Origin: Anaerobacillus sp.
GTDB lineage: Bacteria > Bacillota > Bacilli > Bacillales_H > Anaerobacillaceae
Reading direction: 5' to 3'
NCBI GenBank assembly: GCA_007120055.1
Contig: SKOL01000436.1
Location: 1 to 15,308, forward strand
DNA length: 15,308 nt
The notes beneath the pieces are model-generated. The model made no database searches and was not told where the DNA came from. It was given only the letters and a program-made list of their open reading frames with translations. This document shows positions 7,019 through 14,438 of this stretch, piece by piece (the first letter of the stretch is position 1; every line of letters begins with the position of its first letter). Made by a program: the position numbers and the translations under genes.

Positions 7019-8035
7019 TTAAACCCCGATATACCTAGCATAAATAGTTTTTGCCCTCGTAATATCTTCTGTACCTTGAACTAATGTTCTTCCATCAGGA
7101 AACAAGACAAGCTTTTCACCTTCTTCTAATTCAGCCCGAACTAAAAAAGGGGTCTTAGAAACTTTCGCTACGCTTGACAACTTTTCTGCCCATTCATCTA
7201 AATTTAACTTATGTCCCATATTAATTTGTACTGTTTCTCTTCCGCAAAGTGACGTTACAGTTTGTTCTTTCTCTGCTTGTAATGCGGGGTATTGCTCTAA
7301 ACTACAAGTTGGACAATTATCCTTTTTCTTAGAAAACTTCATCTCATACATATGATGCTTCCATACATCAAATGTTATTAAACTTTTTCGTTGAACATCG
7401 TAATTTCCAGTTAAATATTTTAAAGCTTCAATCGCTTGGAAAGAGGCAACGATATCAACAACAGGAGAAAGCACACCGATCGTATCACATGTTTGCCCAG
7501 ATGAATCTCCTCCACCAATAAAGCAGCGTAAACAAGGAGTAACTTCTGGAATAAAAATAGCTGACATGCCCCTAGAACTAACTGCCCCTCCATAAACAAA
7601 TGGAATTTTCGCCTTGTAACATGCGTCATTAATTAAAAAACGGGTTTGAAAATTATCGGTGCCATCTAAGACAAGATCAACCCCATCCATTAATTCATCT
7701 ATATTTTGTAATGTTACATCAGCAACTATTCCTTCAACTACTACATCAGAATTAATCTTTTTTAAGCGCTTTTCGGCTGCGACAGCCTTTGGTAAAGCTT
7801 CTAGTACATCATCTTCATCAAAAAGCAATTGCCGCTGTAAATTACTTTTTTCTACATAATCACGGTCGACAAAGCGAACATGACCAACGCCGGCCCTAAC
7901 AAGATGGTTTGCTAGTACTGTTCCTAGTGCCCCCATGCCGACTATTAATATTTTTTTTGTTAATAATTGTCGCTGACCTTCTTCTCCAATCGGCTGAAAT
8001 AATATTTGTCTAGAATAACGATCAATATTTTCCAT
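7019..8035 (-). CDS. ThiF/MoeB/HesA family E1-like adenylyltransferase
   Basis: It is predicted to adenylate the C-terminal Gly-Gly of a ubiquitin-like sulfur carrier (ThiS in thiamine synthesis, MoaD in molybdopterin synthesis). In 338 residues it has GMGALG (33-38) for ATP, N66/R68 in KSNLQRQ, Lys83, Asp127 in GTDNFQTR, the zinc-binding pairs C168-x2-C171 and C241-x2-C244, and Cys183 at the position of the reactive Cys before GVLSP. A C-terminal extension of about 80 residues starting SLCGRETVQIN follows the zinc site; the same kind of tail occurs in B. subtilis ThiF/MoeB-type proteins. The ATG has GGAGG at 7 nt and lies 21 bp after yqgN, so the two are co-transcribed. No thi, moa or sulfur-carrier gene is in the window, so the pathway is open. 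Confidence 0.9.
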   Translation of the reverse strand: MENIDRYSRQILFQPIGEEGQRQLLTKKILIVGMGALGTVLANHLVRAGVGHVRFVDRDYVEKSNLQRQLLFDEDDVLEALPKAVAAEKRLKKINSDVVVEGIVADVTLQNIDELMDGVDLVLDGTDNFQTRFLINDACYKAKIPFVYGGAVSSRGMSAIFIPEVTPCLRCFIGGGDSSGQTCDTIGVLSPVVDIVASFQAIEALKYLTGNYDVQRKSLITFDVWKHHMYEMKFSKKKDNCPTCSLEQYPALQAEKEQTVTSLCGRETVQINMGHKLNLDEWAEKLSSVAKVSKTPFLVRAELEEGEKLVLFPDGRTLVQGTEDITRAKTIYARYIGV

Positions 8036-8056
8036 CTATGATCCTCCAAACGTATT

Positions 8057-8605
8057 TTATGTATTAATAATTACTCTATTGATAGGAACATCAAATTCTT
8101 CTTTAGGGATCTCATCCAGCAATTGAAAGTTGAATGCTAGTGAAATCGTATTATTGGCATATTCCTTTAAATAACGATCGTAATATCCACCGCCAAAGCC
8201 AATCCTGTAACCACGTTGGTCAAAAATAAGCCCTGGAACGACAAGCAAATCGATCTCGTTTTTTTCTACTAAAGGTGTGATTGTAACCATTGGTTCTTTT
8301 AGCGAGTAAAAACTATCTTCAACTTCATCAAACGATGTAATCTCATAAAACTTTAATTTTTTTTCACTCGGATAACATTTCGGTACCACAATTCGCTTAT
8401 TTTGTTTCCAACCAGCTTCAATAATCGGCTTTGTATTCACTTCCCGATTTGTAGATATCGTAATCCCAACTGTATTTGCTTCTTCCCATTCCTTACTTTC
8501 TAATAGTTTCATTTGCAATTGTTGAGAATATATTTGATAATCCTCGTTATTCATTTGCATTAATTTTCTTTTCATTTCGTCTCGAAGTTGTTTCTTAGGC
8601 TTCAT
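8057..8605 (-). CDS. yqgN: 5-formyltetrahydrofolate cyclo-ligase (5,10-methenyl-THF synthetase)
   Basis: This enzyme converts 5-formyl-THF to 5,10-methenyl-THF with ATP, returning stored folate to one-carbon metabolism in the cytosol. Evidence is the family hallmark GFGGGYYDRYL (about 136-146) preceded by VVPGLIFDQRGYRI, the N-terminal KKQLRDEMKRKL basic helix, and a length of 182 residues, usual for the family. The frame runs up to a GTG at 8617, but no Shine-Dalgarno precedes it. The GGGTGAT just before the ATG at 8605 (complementary to the 16S tail) makes 8605 the better start. It lies downstream of rpmG, across a terminator hairpin, and directly upstream of the ThiF-like gene. A yqgN-rpmG pairing is also found in B. 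subtilis. Confidence 0.95.
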   Translation of the reverse strand: MKPKKQLRDEMKRKLMQMNNEDYQIYSQQLQMKLLESKEWEEANTVGITISTNREVNTKPIIEAGWKQNKRIVVPKCYPSEKKLKFYEITSFDEVEDSFYSLKEPMVTITPLVEKNEIDLLVVPGLIFDQRGYRIGFGGGYYDRYLKEYANNTISLAFNFQLLDEIPKEEFDVPINRVIINT

Positions 8606-8627
8606 TTTATCACCCACTTCATAATGT

Positions 8628-8658
8628 AAAAAAAAGTAAGCAGAAAGTCTGCTTACTT
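8628..8658 (-). terminator. Terminator overlapping the rpmG stop codon
   Basis: Perfect 11-bp stem AAGTAAGCAGA (8634-8644)/TCTGCTTACTT (8648-8658) with an AAG loop, followed on the minus strand by a T-run (8628-8635). The stem contains the last two sense bases region and the TAA of rpmG (8653-8655), so translating ribosomes would cover it. It separates rpmG from yqgN 23 bp further on. Partial read-through is the likeliest way yqgN is expressed, as no promoter fits in the short gap. Confidence 0.8.
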
Positions 8659-8802
8659 AGTTTCGCGGTGCAAAGTCATCTTTTTTAATCTTGGGCTATA
8701 TTTTTTTAACTCAAGACGGTCTGGGTTATTACGTTTATTTTTAGTAGTGATGTAATTACGATCACCAGTTTCTGTACAAGCTAATGTAATATTTACGCGC
8801 AT
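8653..8802 (-). CDS. rpmG: 50S ribosomal protein L33 (zinc-independent, C-minus type)
   Basis: The 49-residue protein begins [17 protein letters not shown] and ends in TLHRETK, typical of L33, a small protein of the large ribosomal subunit near the E site. Zinc-binding forms carry two Cys pairs; here only Cys9 remains. The CxxC of the first pair is CTET, and the second region reads KKYSPRLKK. This is therefore a form that does not bind zinc. The ATG at 8802 has GGAGGG 7 nt upstream and a strong promoter of its own. It lies just after the polyglucan operon and before yqgN. Confidence 0.97.
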   Translation of the reverse strand: MRVNITLACTETGDRNYITTKNKRNNPDRLELKKYSPRLKKMTLHRETK

Positions 8803-8845
8803 TCATTATCCCTCCAAACATGCTTTACTTCAATCATACTTTTAA

Positions 8846-8874
8846 ATAATAGCAAAATTATGAGAAACAATCAA
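8846..8874 (-). promoter_or_regulatory. Strong sigma-A promoter of rpmG
   Basis: On the minus strand: -35 TTGATT (8869-8874), 17-nt spacer, -10 TATTAT (8846-8851) preceded by TGC, an extended -10. It lies 44 bp upstream of the rpmG ATG and 17 bp past the stop codon of the GH15-like gene. It thus gives rpmG expression independent of the upstream operon. Confidence 0.82.
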
Positions 8875-8890
8875 GCATTTCTTTATTATT

Positions 8891-9541
8891 CTAGTTTGAA
8901 CAACTTTGTACTGTTTTCTCAATATCATTACTATAAATCCAATTTTGTAAATTTAGTTGTAACAATAAATTATCATTGATAATTTCATTTTCATTACAAC
9001 CAGTACATAACCAAAAATATGCGTTAACTTCATCATTGGCTTCGATTGTTCCTTCTAAACTAAAAACAGGAATCGACGTCCCGTAAGAAAATGGGTGTAT
9101 TTTCAATTGTCCGTCATTTAAAGAATCATTAAAATTGTAATCCGTACAATACTGAATAATTCCACGTTTATTTAAAAGACCATTTAGTAATAAATATTGA
9201 CCTTTGTAAGAACGAACAATCGCTTCTGCAGATGGAGCGAAAAATGTCACAGCATCATTCATTTCATACGAAATCTGTTGAGAAATAAATAACTTTACAG
9301 TCCTTTTTTCTTTCGATAAATTAACTAAAGTGATATTTTGAAGGATCGTACGAACATCAACATTACTTTCAAATATAATCGATAATTTTTCAGTTTTATT
9401 TTTAAATATTTGTCTATGTTTTTCTTCGTTTTTATCGATGCATATCCAATTTTCTGAATCTACCCAAGAGAAATGACCGTCTATCCAAACACCGTATTTA
9501 ACTGTATTGATTGCTTGATTTAAACAACATTTTTGCTTCAT
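8891..9541 (-). CDS. Stand-alone GH15 N-terminal (glucoamylase beta-sandwich)-like protein, no catalytic domain
   Basis: The 216 residues resemble the N-terminal beta-sandwich of bacterial GH15 glucoamylase-type proteins. GVWIDGHFSW comes near the start, followed by an alternating segment with NITLVNLSKEKRTVKLFIS, then NDAVTFFAPSAEAIVRSYKG, then NDGQL, and finally NAYFWLCTGCNENEI, which matches the YYWIA.G..Y.EV end of that domain. The (alpha/alpha)6 catalytic domain, normally about 400 further residues with its two catalytic Glu, is absent; only 88 bp separate the stop from rpmG, leaving no room for a remnant. No signal peptide is visible. The ATG has AGGTGG 6 nt upstream. It is last in the polyglucan operon, 27 bp after the nucleotidyltransferase. 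A glucan-binding or regulatory subunit, or a decayed enzyme, would both fit. The family call is from pattern memory only. Confidence 0.62.
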   Translation of the reverse strand: MKQKCCLNQAINTVKYGVWIDGHFSWVDSENWICIDKNEEKHRQIFKNKTEKLSIIFESNVDVRTILQNITLVNLSKEKRTVKLFISQQISYEMNDAVTFFAPSAEAIVRSYKGQYLLLNGLLNKRGIIQYCTDYNFNDSLNDGQLKIHPFSYGTSIPVFSLEGTIEANDEVNAYFWLCTGCNENEIINDNLLLQLNLQNWIYSNDIEKTVQSCSN

Positions 9542-9568
9542 CTTTTTCCACCTACCGTTTCATATACT

Positions 9569-10753
9569 TTAAAAATTATGAATTCTCTTTTCAGGATTGA
9601 TCGGTTTTTGACTCGATTTGCTTTTCTCTACTATTAAAGATGTGCGAACTATCGCCGCCTCACTAATCTCTTTATTTGGCCATACTTTTACTTCTGGTTG
9701 AACCAATGCATTTGCCGATATCTTACAATTTTCTCCTATTACAGAATCTTCACTAAGTGAAACTGAGCTCTCTAGTTGAACTCCTTTACAGATTGTTGTA
9801 CCTTTCAACTCACTATAAGGTCCAATATATATATCATTCCATAAAATTGAATCTTCCAAAGTGCTATTTATTGCTATCGTTGAATTATTGCCGATAATCG
9901 AGTGAGAGCTTATGAGTGTTCCTTTTCTTACAACTACTCCATTCCCAATTGAAAGAGGTCCTTGTAAAGTTACTCCTTCTTCAATGACAGCATTCTCTCC
10001 CAGCCAAATCCCCTCTCTTACTTCCTTACCAGAAAGTTTGACATTTACCTTTTTACTTAACAAATCAAACTGCGCTTGACGATATGAATTTAGATTACCA
10101 ACATCACACCAATACCCTTCGGCTTTATAACCATAAATTTTGCCTTCCTTCTTTAGTAAATACGGGAATAAGTCTCTACTAAAATCTGTTGTGACCCCTT
10201 TTTGTATATACTTAAAAATATTAGGATCTAAAACGTAAATTCCAGTATTGACTGTATTACTAAAGAGCTCATTAAACGATGGTTTTTCATGGAAACGAAC
10301 GACCTCATTTTTTTCATTCGTCATAATAATCCCAAAATCACAGGGAGAGGTATAACGTTTCATAAAAATGGTTACTAGTGCCCTTTTTTCATCGTGAAAC
10401 ATAATCCCTTTATTAAGGTCAAAATCTGTTAGTCCATCACCACTAATAACAATAAAGCGTTCATCTAAAAAATGTTCGATATTTTTAATACTTCCAGCTG
10501 TTCCTAAAGGAGTCGATTCTTCAAAATAATATAGATGAACACCATATTTACTCCCATCTCCGAAATAATTTTTAATGACTTCTGACTTATATTGAAGTGT
10601 GACCGCAATTTCAGTAACCCCATTTTTTTTCAGTAATTCAATGCAGTACTCCATTACTGGTTTATGAACAAGTGGAACCATTGGTTTTGGAATTTTACAC
10701 GTTAACGGTCTTAGACGTTTGCCCATGCCACCAGCCATAATGACACCTTTCAT
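9569..10753 (-). CDS. Sugar-1-phosphate nucleotidyltransferase with left-handed beta-helix domain
   Basis: This is a predicted pyrophosphorylase making an NDP-sugar from NTP and a hexose-1-phosphate. From the ATG, the N-terminal GT-A-like domain (about 1-235) has GGMGKRLRPLT (8-18), KPMVPL (23-28), GTAGSIKN, SGDGLTDFDL and EGYWCDVGN. The C-terminal half (about 245-375) is a hexapeptide-repeat beta-helix (IGNG, IGNNS, IGPYS, IGENC steps). It most resembles the 'mannose-1-phosphate guanylyltransferase' group, many members of which carry a phosphomannomutase domain after the helix; that domain is missing here (394 residues). In this operon it may supply ADP- or UDP-glucose, but nucleotide and sugar cannot be read off. 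A TTG at 10759 is only 4 nt from GGAGG. The ATG at 10753, 10 nt from it, is preferred. The GGAGG lies in the last codons of the preceding gene. Confidence 0.88.
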   Translation of the reverse strand: MKGVIMAGGMGKRLRPLTCKIPKPMVPLVHKPVMEYCIELLKKNGVTEIAVTLQYKSEVIKNYFGDGSKYGVHLYYFEESTPLGTAGSIKNIEHFLDERFIVISGDGLTDFDLNKGIMFHDEKRALVTIFMKRYTSPCDFGIIMTNEKNEVVRFHEKPSFNELFSNTVNTGIYVLDPNIFKYIQKGVTTDFSRDLFPYLLKKEGKIYGYKAEGYWCDVGNLNSYRQAQFDLLSKKVNVKLSGKEVREGIWLGENAVIEEGVTLQGPLSIGNGVVVRKGTLISSHSIIGNNSTIAINSTLEDSILWNDIYIGPYSELKGTTICKGVQLESSVSLSEDSVIGENCKISANALVQPEVKVWPNKEISEAAIVRTSLIVEKSKSSQKPINPEKRIHNF

Positions 10754-10759
10754 CAGCAA

Positions 10760-13552
10760 TTAACCTCCAATACACTCTTTTTTACTTAAACAAGTATCAT
10801 CATAAACAGCTACCGTCTCTTTTGTTAATGAATCCCAGCTATATTTAGTCGTTGCTAACAATTTTCCATTTTTAGCAATTCTTTTTGAGAGATCTTCGTC
10901 TTCTATACAAGTAATGATTTGGGTAGCTAAGCTTTGCACATCGTTAGGATAAATTTTCAACCCCGTTACTTGATGGGTAACAATTTCTCCTAACCCCCCA
11001 GTGTCAGAAACGATCGTTGGCTTGCTAGCAATCATCCCTTCTAGAGCAACAATACCAAACGGTTCATATAAGCTTGGGAATAAGCATATGTCACAGCCAT
11101 TTAAGATTTGATTTCTTAATTCATCAGAAATAAAGCCGATAAAATGAACTGAATGTTCTAATTTTCTTTTTTTAATTTGGAGTTGATAGCTTTCTAACAT
11201 AGGACCTTTGCCAGCAATGATAAATTTTACATTAGGATACTTTGCTAATATTAACGGTGTAGCGTCTATAATTGTTTGGAAACCTTTTTCTTTAACAATT
11301 CTTCCAACTGAAAATACATATATATCCGTTTCTTTACCATATTTTTGTTTCCAGTTTACACCTTCCCCAGAAACCATCTCGATGTCGACCCCGTTAGGTA
11401 TCATTTCAATTTTGTCCTCAGGAAGCTGAAACACTTTTTTAATTTCTGTTTTCATGTAATCACTACAAACAATGACTTTATTTGCCACGTAACATAATTC
11501 CCATTCCTTATGACTAATATCTCGCTGCAGTTGTGTGTAAATGCCGCCATTTCTACCATGCTCTGTCGCATGAATCGTTGCAACCAATGGAATATTCAGT
11601 TCCTTTTTTATTGACTTAGCTGCGACACAAACGAGCCAATCATGAGCATGAATGATGTCAAACTTAATTACATCTGCCAACTTTACAACATAATCACTAA
11701 AAGTTACATTTAAACTGCCTACCCAATGGTAAAATTCATCAGCATACGGTTGTAGACTTTGGACGCGATGAACATGGACTCCTTCTAGTACTTCGTAATT
11801 TCTACTTTCTTTTGCTGCTGTTGTAATCACATGTACTTCGTGACCTTGATTGACAAGTGTCCTGGATAAGTCGTAAACATGTCGTGAAAGCCCACCAACG
11901 ATTAATGGTGGGTATTCCCAAGCCAACATTAAAATTGTTTTTTTATTTTCTTTTAATTGGGGATGCCTTTGAAATTTCGAACTAATTAGATCGTTTTTCG
12001 ATATAAAAACTTCTAATTGGATTTCTTTTAGAAACGGATATTCATCCTCAAATTGTGTTAACATATCATCGCTTAATTGTTCGTTTAAAAGTAGTAACTT
12101 CAACTTCTCAAAGCGTGATAAATGTTCTTTAATACGATTTACTGCATATTTTGATGTAGTTTCTGCGTCAATCATAAACGACCAGTCACTACTAGAAGCC
12201 AACATCCATTCCCGAGCCATTTGCTTTAAACACCGATTTACTTCAATACTTTTATCTTTGTATTTAGTGACACACTGAATTAGTTCCGTTTCTGTTTGGT
12301 GAAGGTCACGGTACAGCCAGCTATTTTTCTCATTTAACCAAACTTCCCCGTAGCCATTCCTCCCCCAAGTATTAAATGAAACATTGACCGTTTTTAGGTC
12401 TTTATAATGATGTTCTATAAATTGTTCTGGTGTAACAAAACTAAACTTTTCACTTCCAGTTTCTATTACTTGCGTTAACCATTCTGGTCCTTCAAACCAC
12501 CAGTGCCCAAATAACTCAGCATCGAAAGGAGTAACCACCATATAAGGTGGGAAACATTGATCTTTATGTTTTCCGAGCTCACTTTTAATCATCGCAATAA
12601 AATGTTCACTATGTTGCTTTACTTTTTTTAAAGCATTTTTTCGGTTATAAAAATGCTTTTCTTCTATTTTCCCTGTTACACGGTAGTATTTTAAACCTGT
12701 GTCTATACGAAATCCTTTAGAATGCATAAACGGCTTTACATATTCCCACTCTCTTTCATAGGCAATGTCTCGATAAAATTCGCGATAGTCTACATCTCCA
12801 GGGTAGCCATCTATCGAACTCCATACTTTATTCGACAGCTCACTATTACGTGGAAATAATATTAATCCATGTGGAGAATAGATAGGATTACGAGATCGCT
12901 CACCTAGTGAAGGGTCTGCTAATCTTAATGCATGTTCATCAACAAACGTATAGCGAACCCCTTCTTCAAATAAAATTCGGTCTATCCCAGGAGAAAATGC
13001 GCACTCAGGTAACCAAAACCCCCTTGGTTTATAACCAAAATGCTTCTTAAATATTTGAATTCCATGAATTGCTTGTGCTCTTACTGCTTCCTTTGTCATT
13101 AAGTACGGAAAAAAAGCGTGAGTTGCAGAGCTACAAATGCATTCAATCTTCCCTACTTCGTTGAAGTGACGAAATCCTTTTAAAAGATTTTGATCCCATA
13201 ATAAAAAGGTATGCTTTAGTTGTTTAAATCGTTTCGTATAAAAGTCTACTAATAACTTTTCTTCGTTAGTTTTAACGTGGTTGTTTTCTTTTTTAAGTAA
13301 GGACTCAACTTTTTCTAGGTAGAGCAAATACCTCCTTTGCATTAATGGATCAGCTAACATTTCTAACAACGGTGCCGAAAATGAGATAGTAAACATTTTT
13401 TCTTTTCTTTGTTTCTCTAAATTCCATAATAAAGGTATATAAGTTTCTGATATTGCTTCAAAAAGCCAACGCTCTTCTATTCTTTCAGCGTCTTTGTGTC
13501 TAACATAAGGCAAATGGGCATGTAATATTAATGAAAAATAACCGCTATTCAT
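10760..13552 (-). CDS. Fused GH57 (DUF1957) glucan branching enzyme and GT4 glycogen synthase
   Basis: A 930-residue two-enzyme protein. Residues about 1-530 are a GH57 1,4-alpha-glucan branching enzyme. They contain HAHLPYVRH (11-19), the nucleophile Glu183 in GFWLPECAFSPG, the expected acid/base Asp344 in TPFDAELFGHWWFEGP, and the C-terminal helical (DUF1957) segment with REWMLASSSDWSFMI (447-461). Residues about 537-920 are a GT4 glycosyltransferase with LAWEYPPLIVGGLSRH (543-558), DIIHAHDW, IPNGVD, SVGRIVKEKG (748-757, Arg751 and Lys756) and the EX7E motif Glu830/Glu838 in YEPFGIVALE. The fusion would extend and branch an alpha-glucan in the cytosol. Both active sites look intact. The ATG has AAGGGGG 9 nt upstream. 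It is second in the operon, 21 bp after the DUF4912 gene and 6 bp before the nucleotidyltransferase. Confidence 0.92.
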   Translation of the reverse strand: MNSGYFSLILHAHLPYVRHKDAERIEERWLFEAISETYIPLLWNLEKQRKEKMFTISFSAPLLEMLADPLMQRRYLLYLEKVESLLKKENNHVKTNEEKLLVDFYTKRFKQLKHTFLLWDQNLLKGFRHFNEVGKIECICSSATHAFFPYLMTKEAVRAQAIHGIQIFKKHFGYKPRGFWLPECAFSPGIDRILFEEGVRYTFVDEHALRLADPSLGERSRNPIYSPHGLILFPRNSELSNKVWSSIDGYPGDVDYREFYRDIAYEREWEYVKPFMHSKGFRIDTGLKYYRVTGKIEEKHFYNRKNALKKVKQHSEHFIAMIKSELGKHKDQCFPPYMVVTPFDAELFGHWWFEGPEWLTQVIETGSEKFSFVTPEQFIEHHYKDLKTVNVSFNTWGRNGYGEVWLNEKNSWLYRDLHQTETELIQCVTKYKDKSIEVNRCLKQMAREWMLASSSDWSFMIDAETTSKYAVNRIKEHLSRFEKLKLLLLNEQLSDDMLTQFEDEYPFLKEIQLEVFISKNDLISSKFQRHPQLKENKKTILMLAWEYPPLIVGGLSRHVYDLSRTLVNQGHEVHVITTAAKESRNYEVLEGVHVHRVQSLQPYADEFYHWVGSLNVTFSDYVVKLADVIKFDIIHAHDWLVCVAAKSIKKELNIPLVATIHATEHGRNGGIYTQLQRDISHKEWELCYVANKVIVCSDYMKTEIKKVFQLPEDKIEMIPNGVDIEMVSGEGVNWKQKYGKETDIYVFSVGRIVKEKGFQTIIDATPLILAKYPNVKFIIAGKGPMLESYQLQIKKRKLEHSVHFIGFISDELRNQILNGCDICLFPSLYEPFGIVALEGMIASKPTIVSDTGGLGEIVTHQVTGLKIYPNDVQSLATQIITCIEDEDLSKRIAKNGKLLATTKYSWDSLTKETVAVYDDTCLSKKECIGG

Positions 13553-13573
13553 GTAAATATGCCCCCTTCTATT

Positions 13574-14044
13574 TTATTTTTCATAATAAGTGTAACTGCT
13601 ATAACCTTCCAGCCATTGTGGTGCTTTTTGTTCTCCTTCAATCCATTTTGAATAAGAGTGGTTCTCGGACGCTACTTCTGCTTGCAATGACTTTGGAGTT
13701 GCAGCTGAATTAGATCTAACAATTGAAAAAAAAACTCCACTCTTCGTTTCAACACCAACATCTACACAGTAAGTTCGATGAGGGGTTACTTCCTTCAAGA
13801 AATATTCATGACAATGTTCAAATAAGGGATAATCAACATAGCGATGAGCGTTATGTCCATTGAAATGTATCGCCGTAATGTCATATAGTCTTAAAACTTT
13901 CTGAAGGTTATTCCATTTTCCATTTAAGTGCTGTTCTAATAAGCTCTTTTTCCTATTAGAAATCTCCCAATAGCAATAAAGTATATATGGTGATTGCGTC
14001 ATTAGCACGCATTTATCAACTTTCGTTTCTTTCAATGACTTCAA
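13574..14044 (-). CDS. DUF4912 domain protein
   Basis: About 156 residues of a domain of unknown function often found beside GH57/GT4 glucan synthesis genes. Recognisable parts are SPYILYCYWEIS, LQKVLRLYDITAIHFNG, an aromatic YCVDVGVE strand, and FFSIVRSNSAATPK. It reads as a small beta-rich, non-enzymatic domain, possibly glucan- or protein-binding. The frame is open up to a GTG at 14065 that lacks a ribosome binding site. AGAAAGG, seven bases complementary to the 16S tail, lies inside that extension and is well spaced for the TTG at 14044, which I chose (start MKSLKETKVDKC). It is the first gene of the operon, 21 bp before the branching enzyme/synthase. No transmembrane segment or signal peptide is seen. 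Confidence 0.8.
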   Translation of the reverse strand: MKSLKETKVDKCVLMTQSPYILYCYWEISNRKKSLLEQHLNGKWNNLQKVLRLYDITAIHFNGHNAHRYVDYPLFEHCHEYFLKEVTPHRTYCVDVGVETKSGVFFSIVRSNSAATPKSLQAEVASENHSYSKWIEGEQKAPQWLEGYSSYTYYEK

Positions 14045-14135
14045 CTTTTTTCGGCCTTTCTGCACATTGTCGTCGTATTGACGATTAAGCTATAATAATA
14101 TGCGGTGTAAATATTTTATATGAATCTTTTTTCAG

Positions 14136-14165
14136 TTTATAATAACATCTTACAATTGTTATAAA
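14136..14165. promoter_or_regulatory. Inverted repeat at the polyglucan operon promoter (candidate operator)
   Basis: TTTATAATAACA (14136-14147) and TGTTATAAA (14157-14165) form a 9-bp dyad with one extra base in the left arm. It overlaps the -10 and spacer of the candidate promoter described at 14147-14175, where a repressor would sit. No regulator family is recognised. Confidence 0.35.
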
Positions 14166-14175
14166 AAGCCAACAA
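14147..14175 (-). promoter_or_regulatory. Candidate sigma-A promoter of the polyglucan operon
   Basis: Minus strand -35 TTGTTG (14170-14175), 17-nt spacer, -10 TAAGAT (14147-14152), about 100 bp upstream of the DUF4912 start. Both hexamers are moderate matches. A second weak candidate (TTGCCT, 17 nt, TATAGG) lies further upstream. The rest of the 373-bp gap 14066-14438 shows no gene. Confidence 0.35.
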
Positions 14176-14382
14176 GAAGCCTATTTTGTTGAAAATTGTC
14201 TATCCTATACTACGTACCAACTAAACAGGCAAAATTTTTTAAAACTCGCTTAATTTTATCGTTATACGAGAAAATAATACCTCAGATAGCGAAGAAACGA
14301 CAAAAAGAACTTTTTTAATGTACTCACTCCGACAACTTTTTCAGCCATCATCATGTAAATTGTTCCATATTTCAAAGTAAGG

Positions 14383-14410
14383 TTGTTATTTTATGTAGTT
14401 ATGATATAAA
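14383..14410 (+). promoter_or_regulatory. Promoter of the 14439 gene pair
   Basis: -35 TTGTTA (14383-14388), 16-nt spacer, -10 TATAAA (14405-14410) preceded by TGA, an extended -10. It lies 28 bp upstream of the ATG; the Shine-Dalgarno GAGGAGGG (14425-14432) follows. Confidence 0.65.
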
Positions 14411-14438
14411 AGAATAGATTGTACGAGGAGGGAATGTA

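Noticed and set aside
7420..7859. Open frames overlapping the ThiF-like gene on both strands
   Set aside because: They are shadows of a gene with all catalytic and zinc motifs; no independent start signals.
11208..11429. Plus-strand open frame inside the GT4 region
   Set aside because: Antisense shadow of the glycosyltransferase domain.
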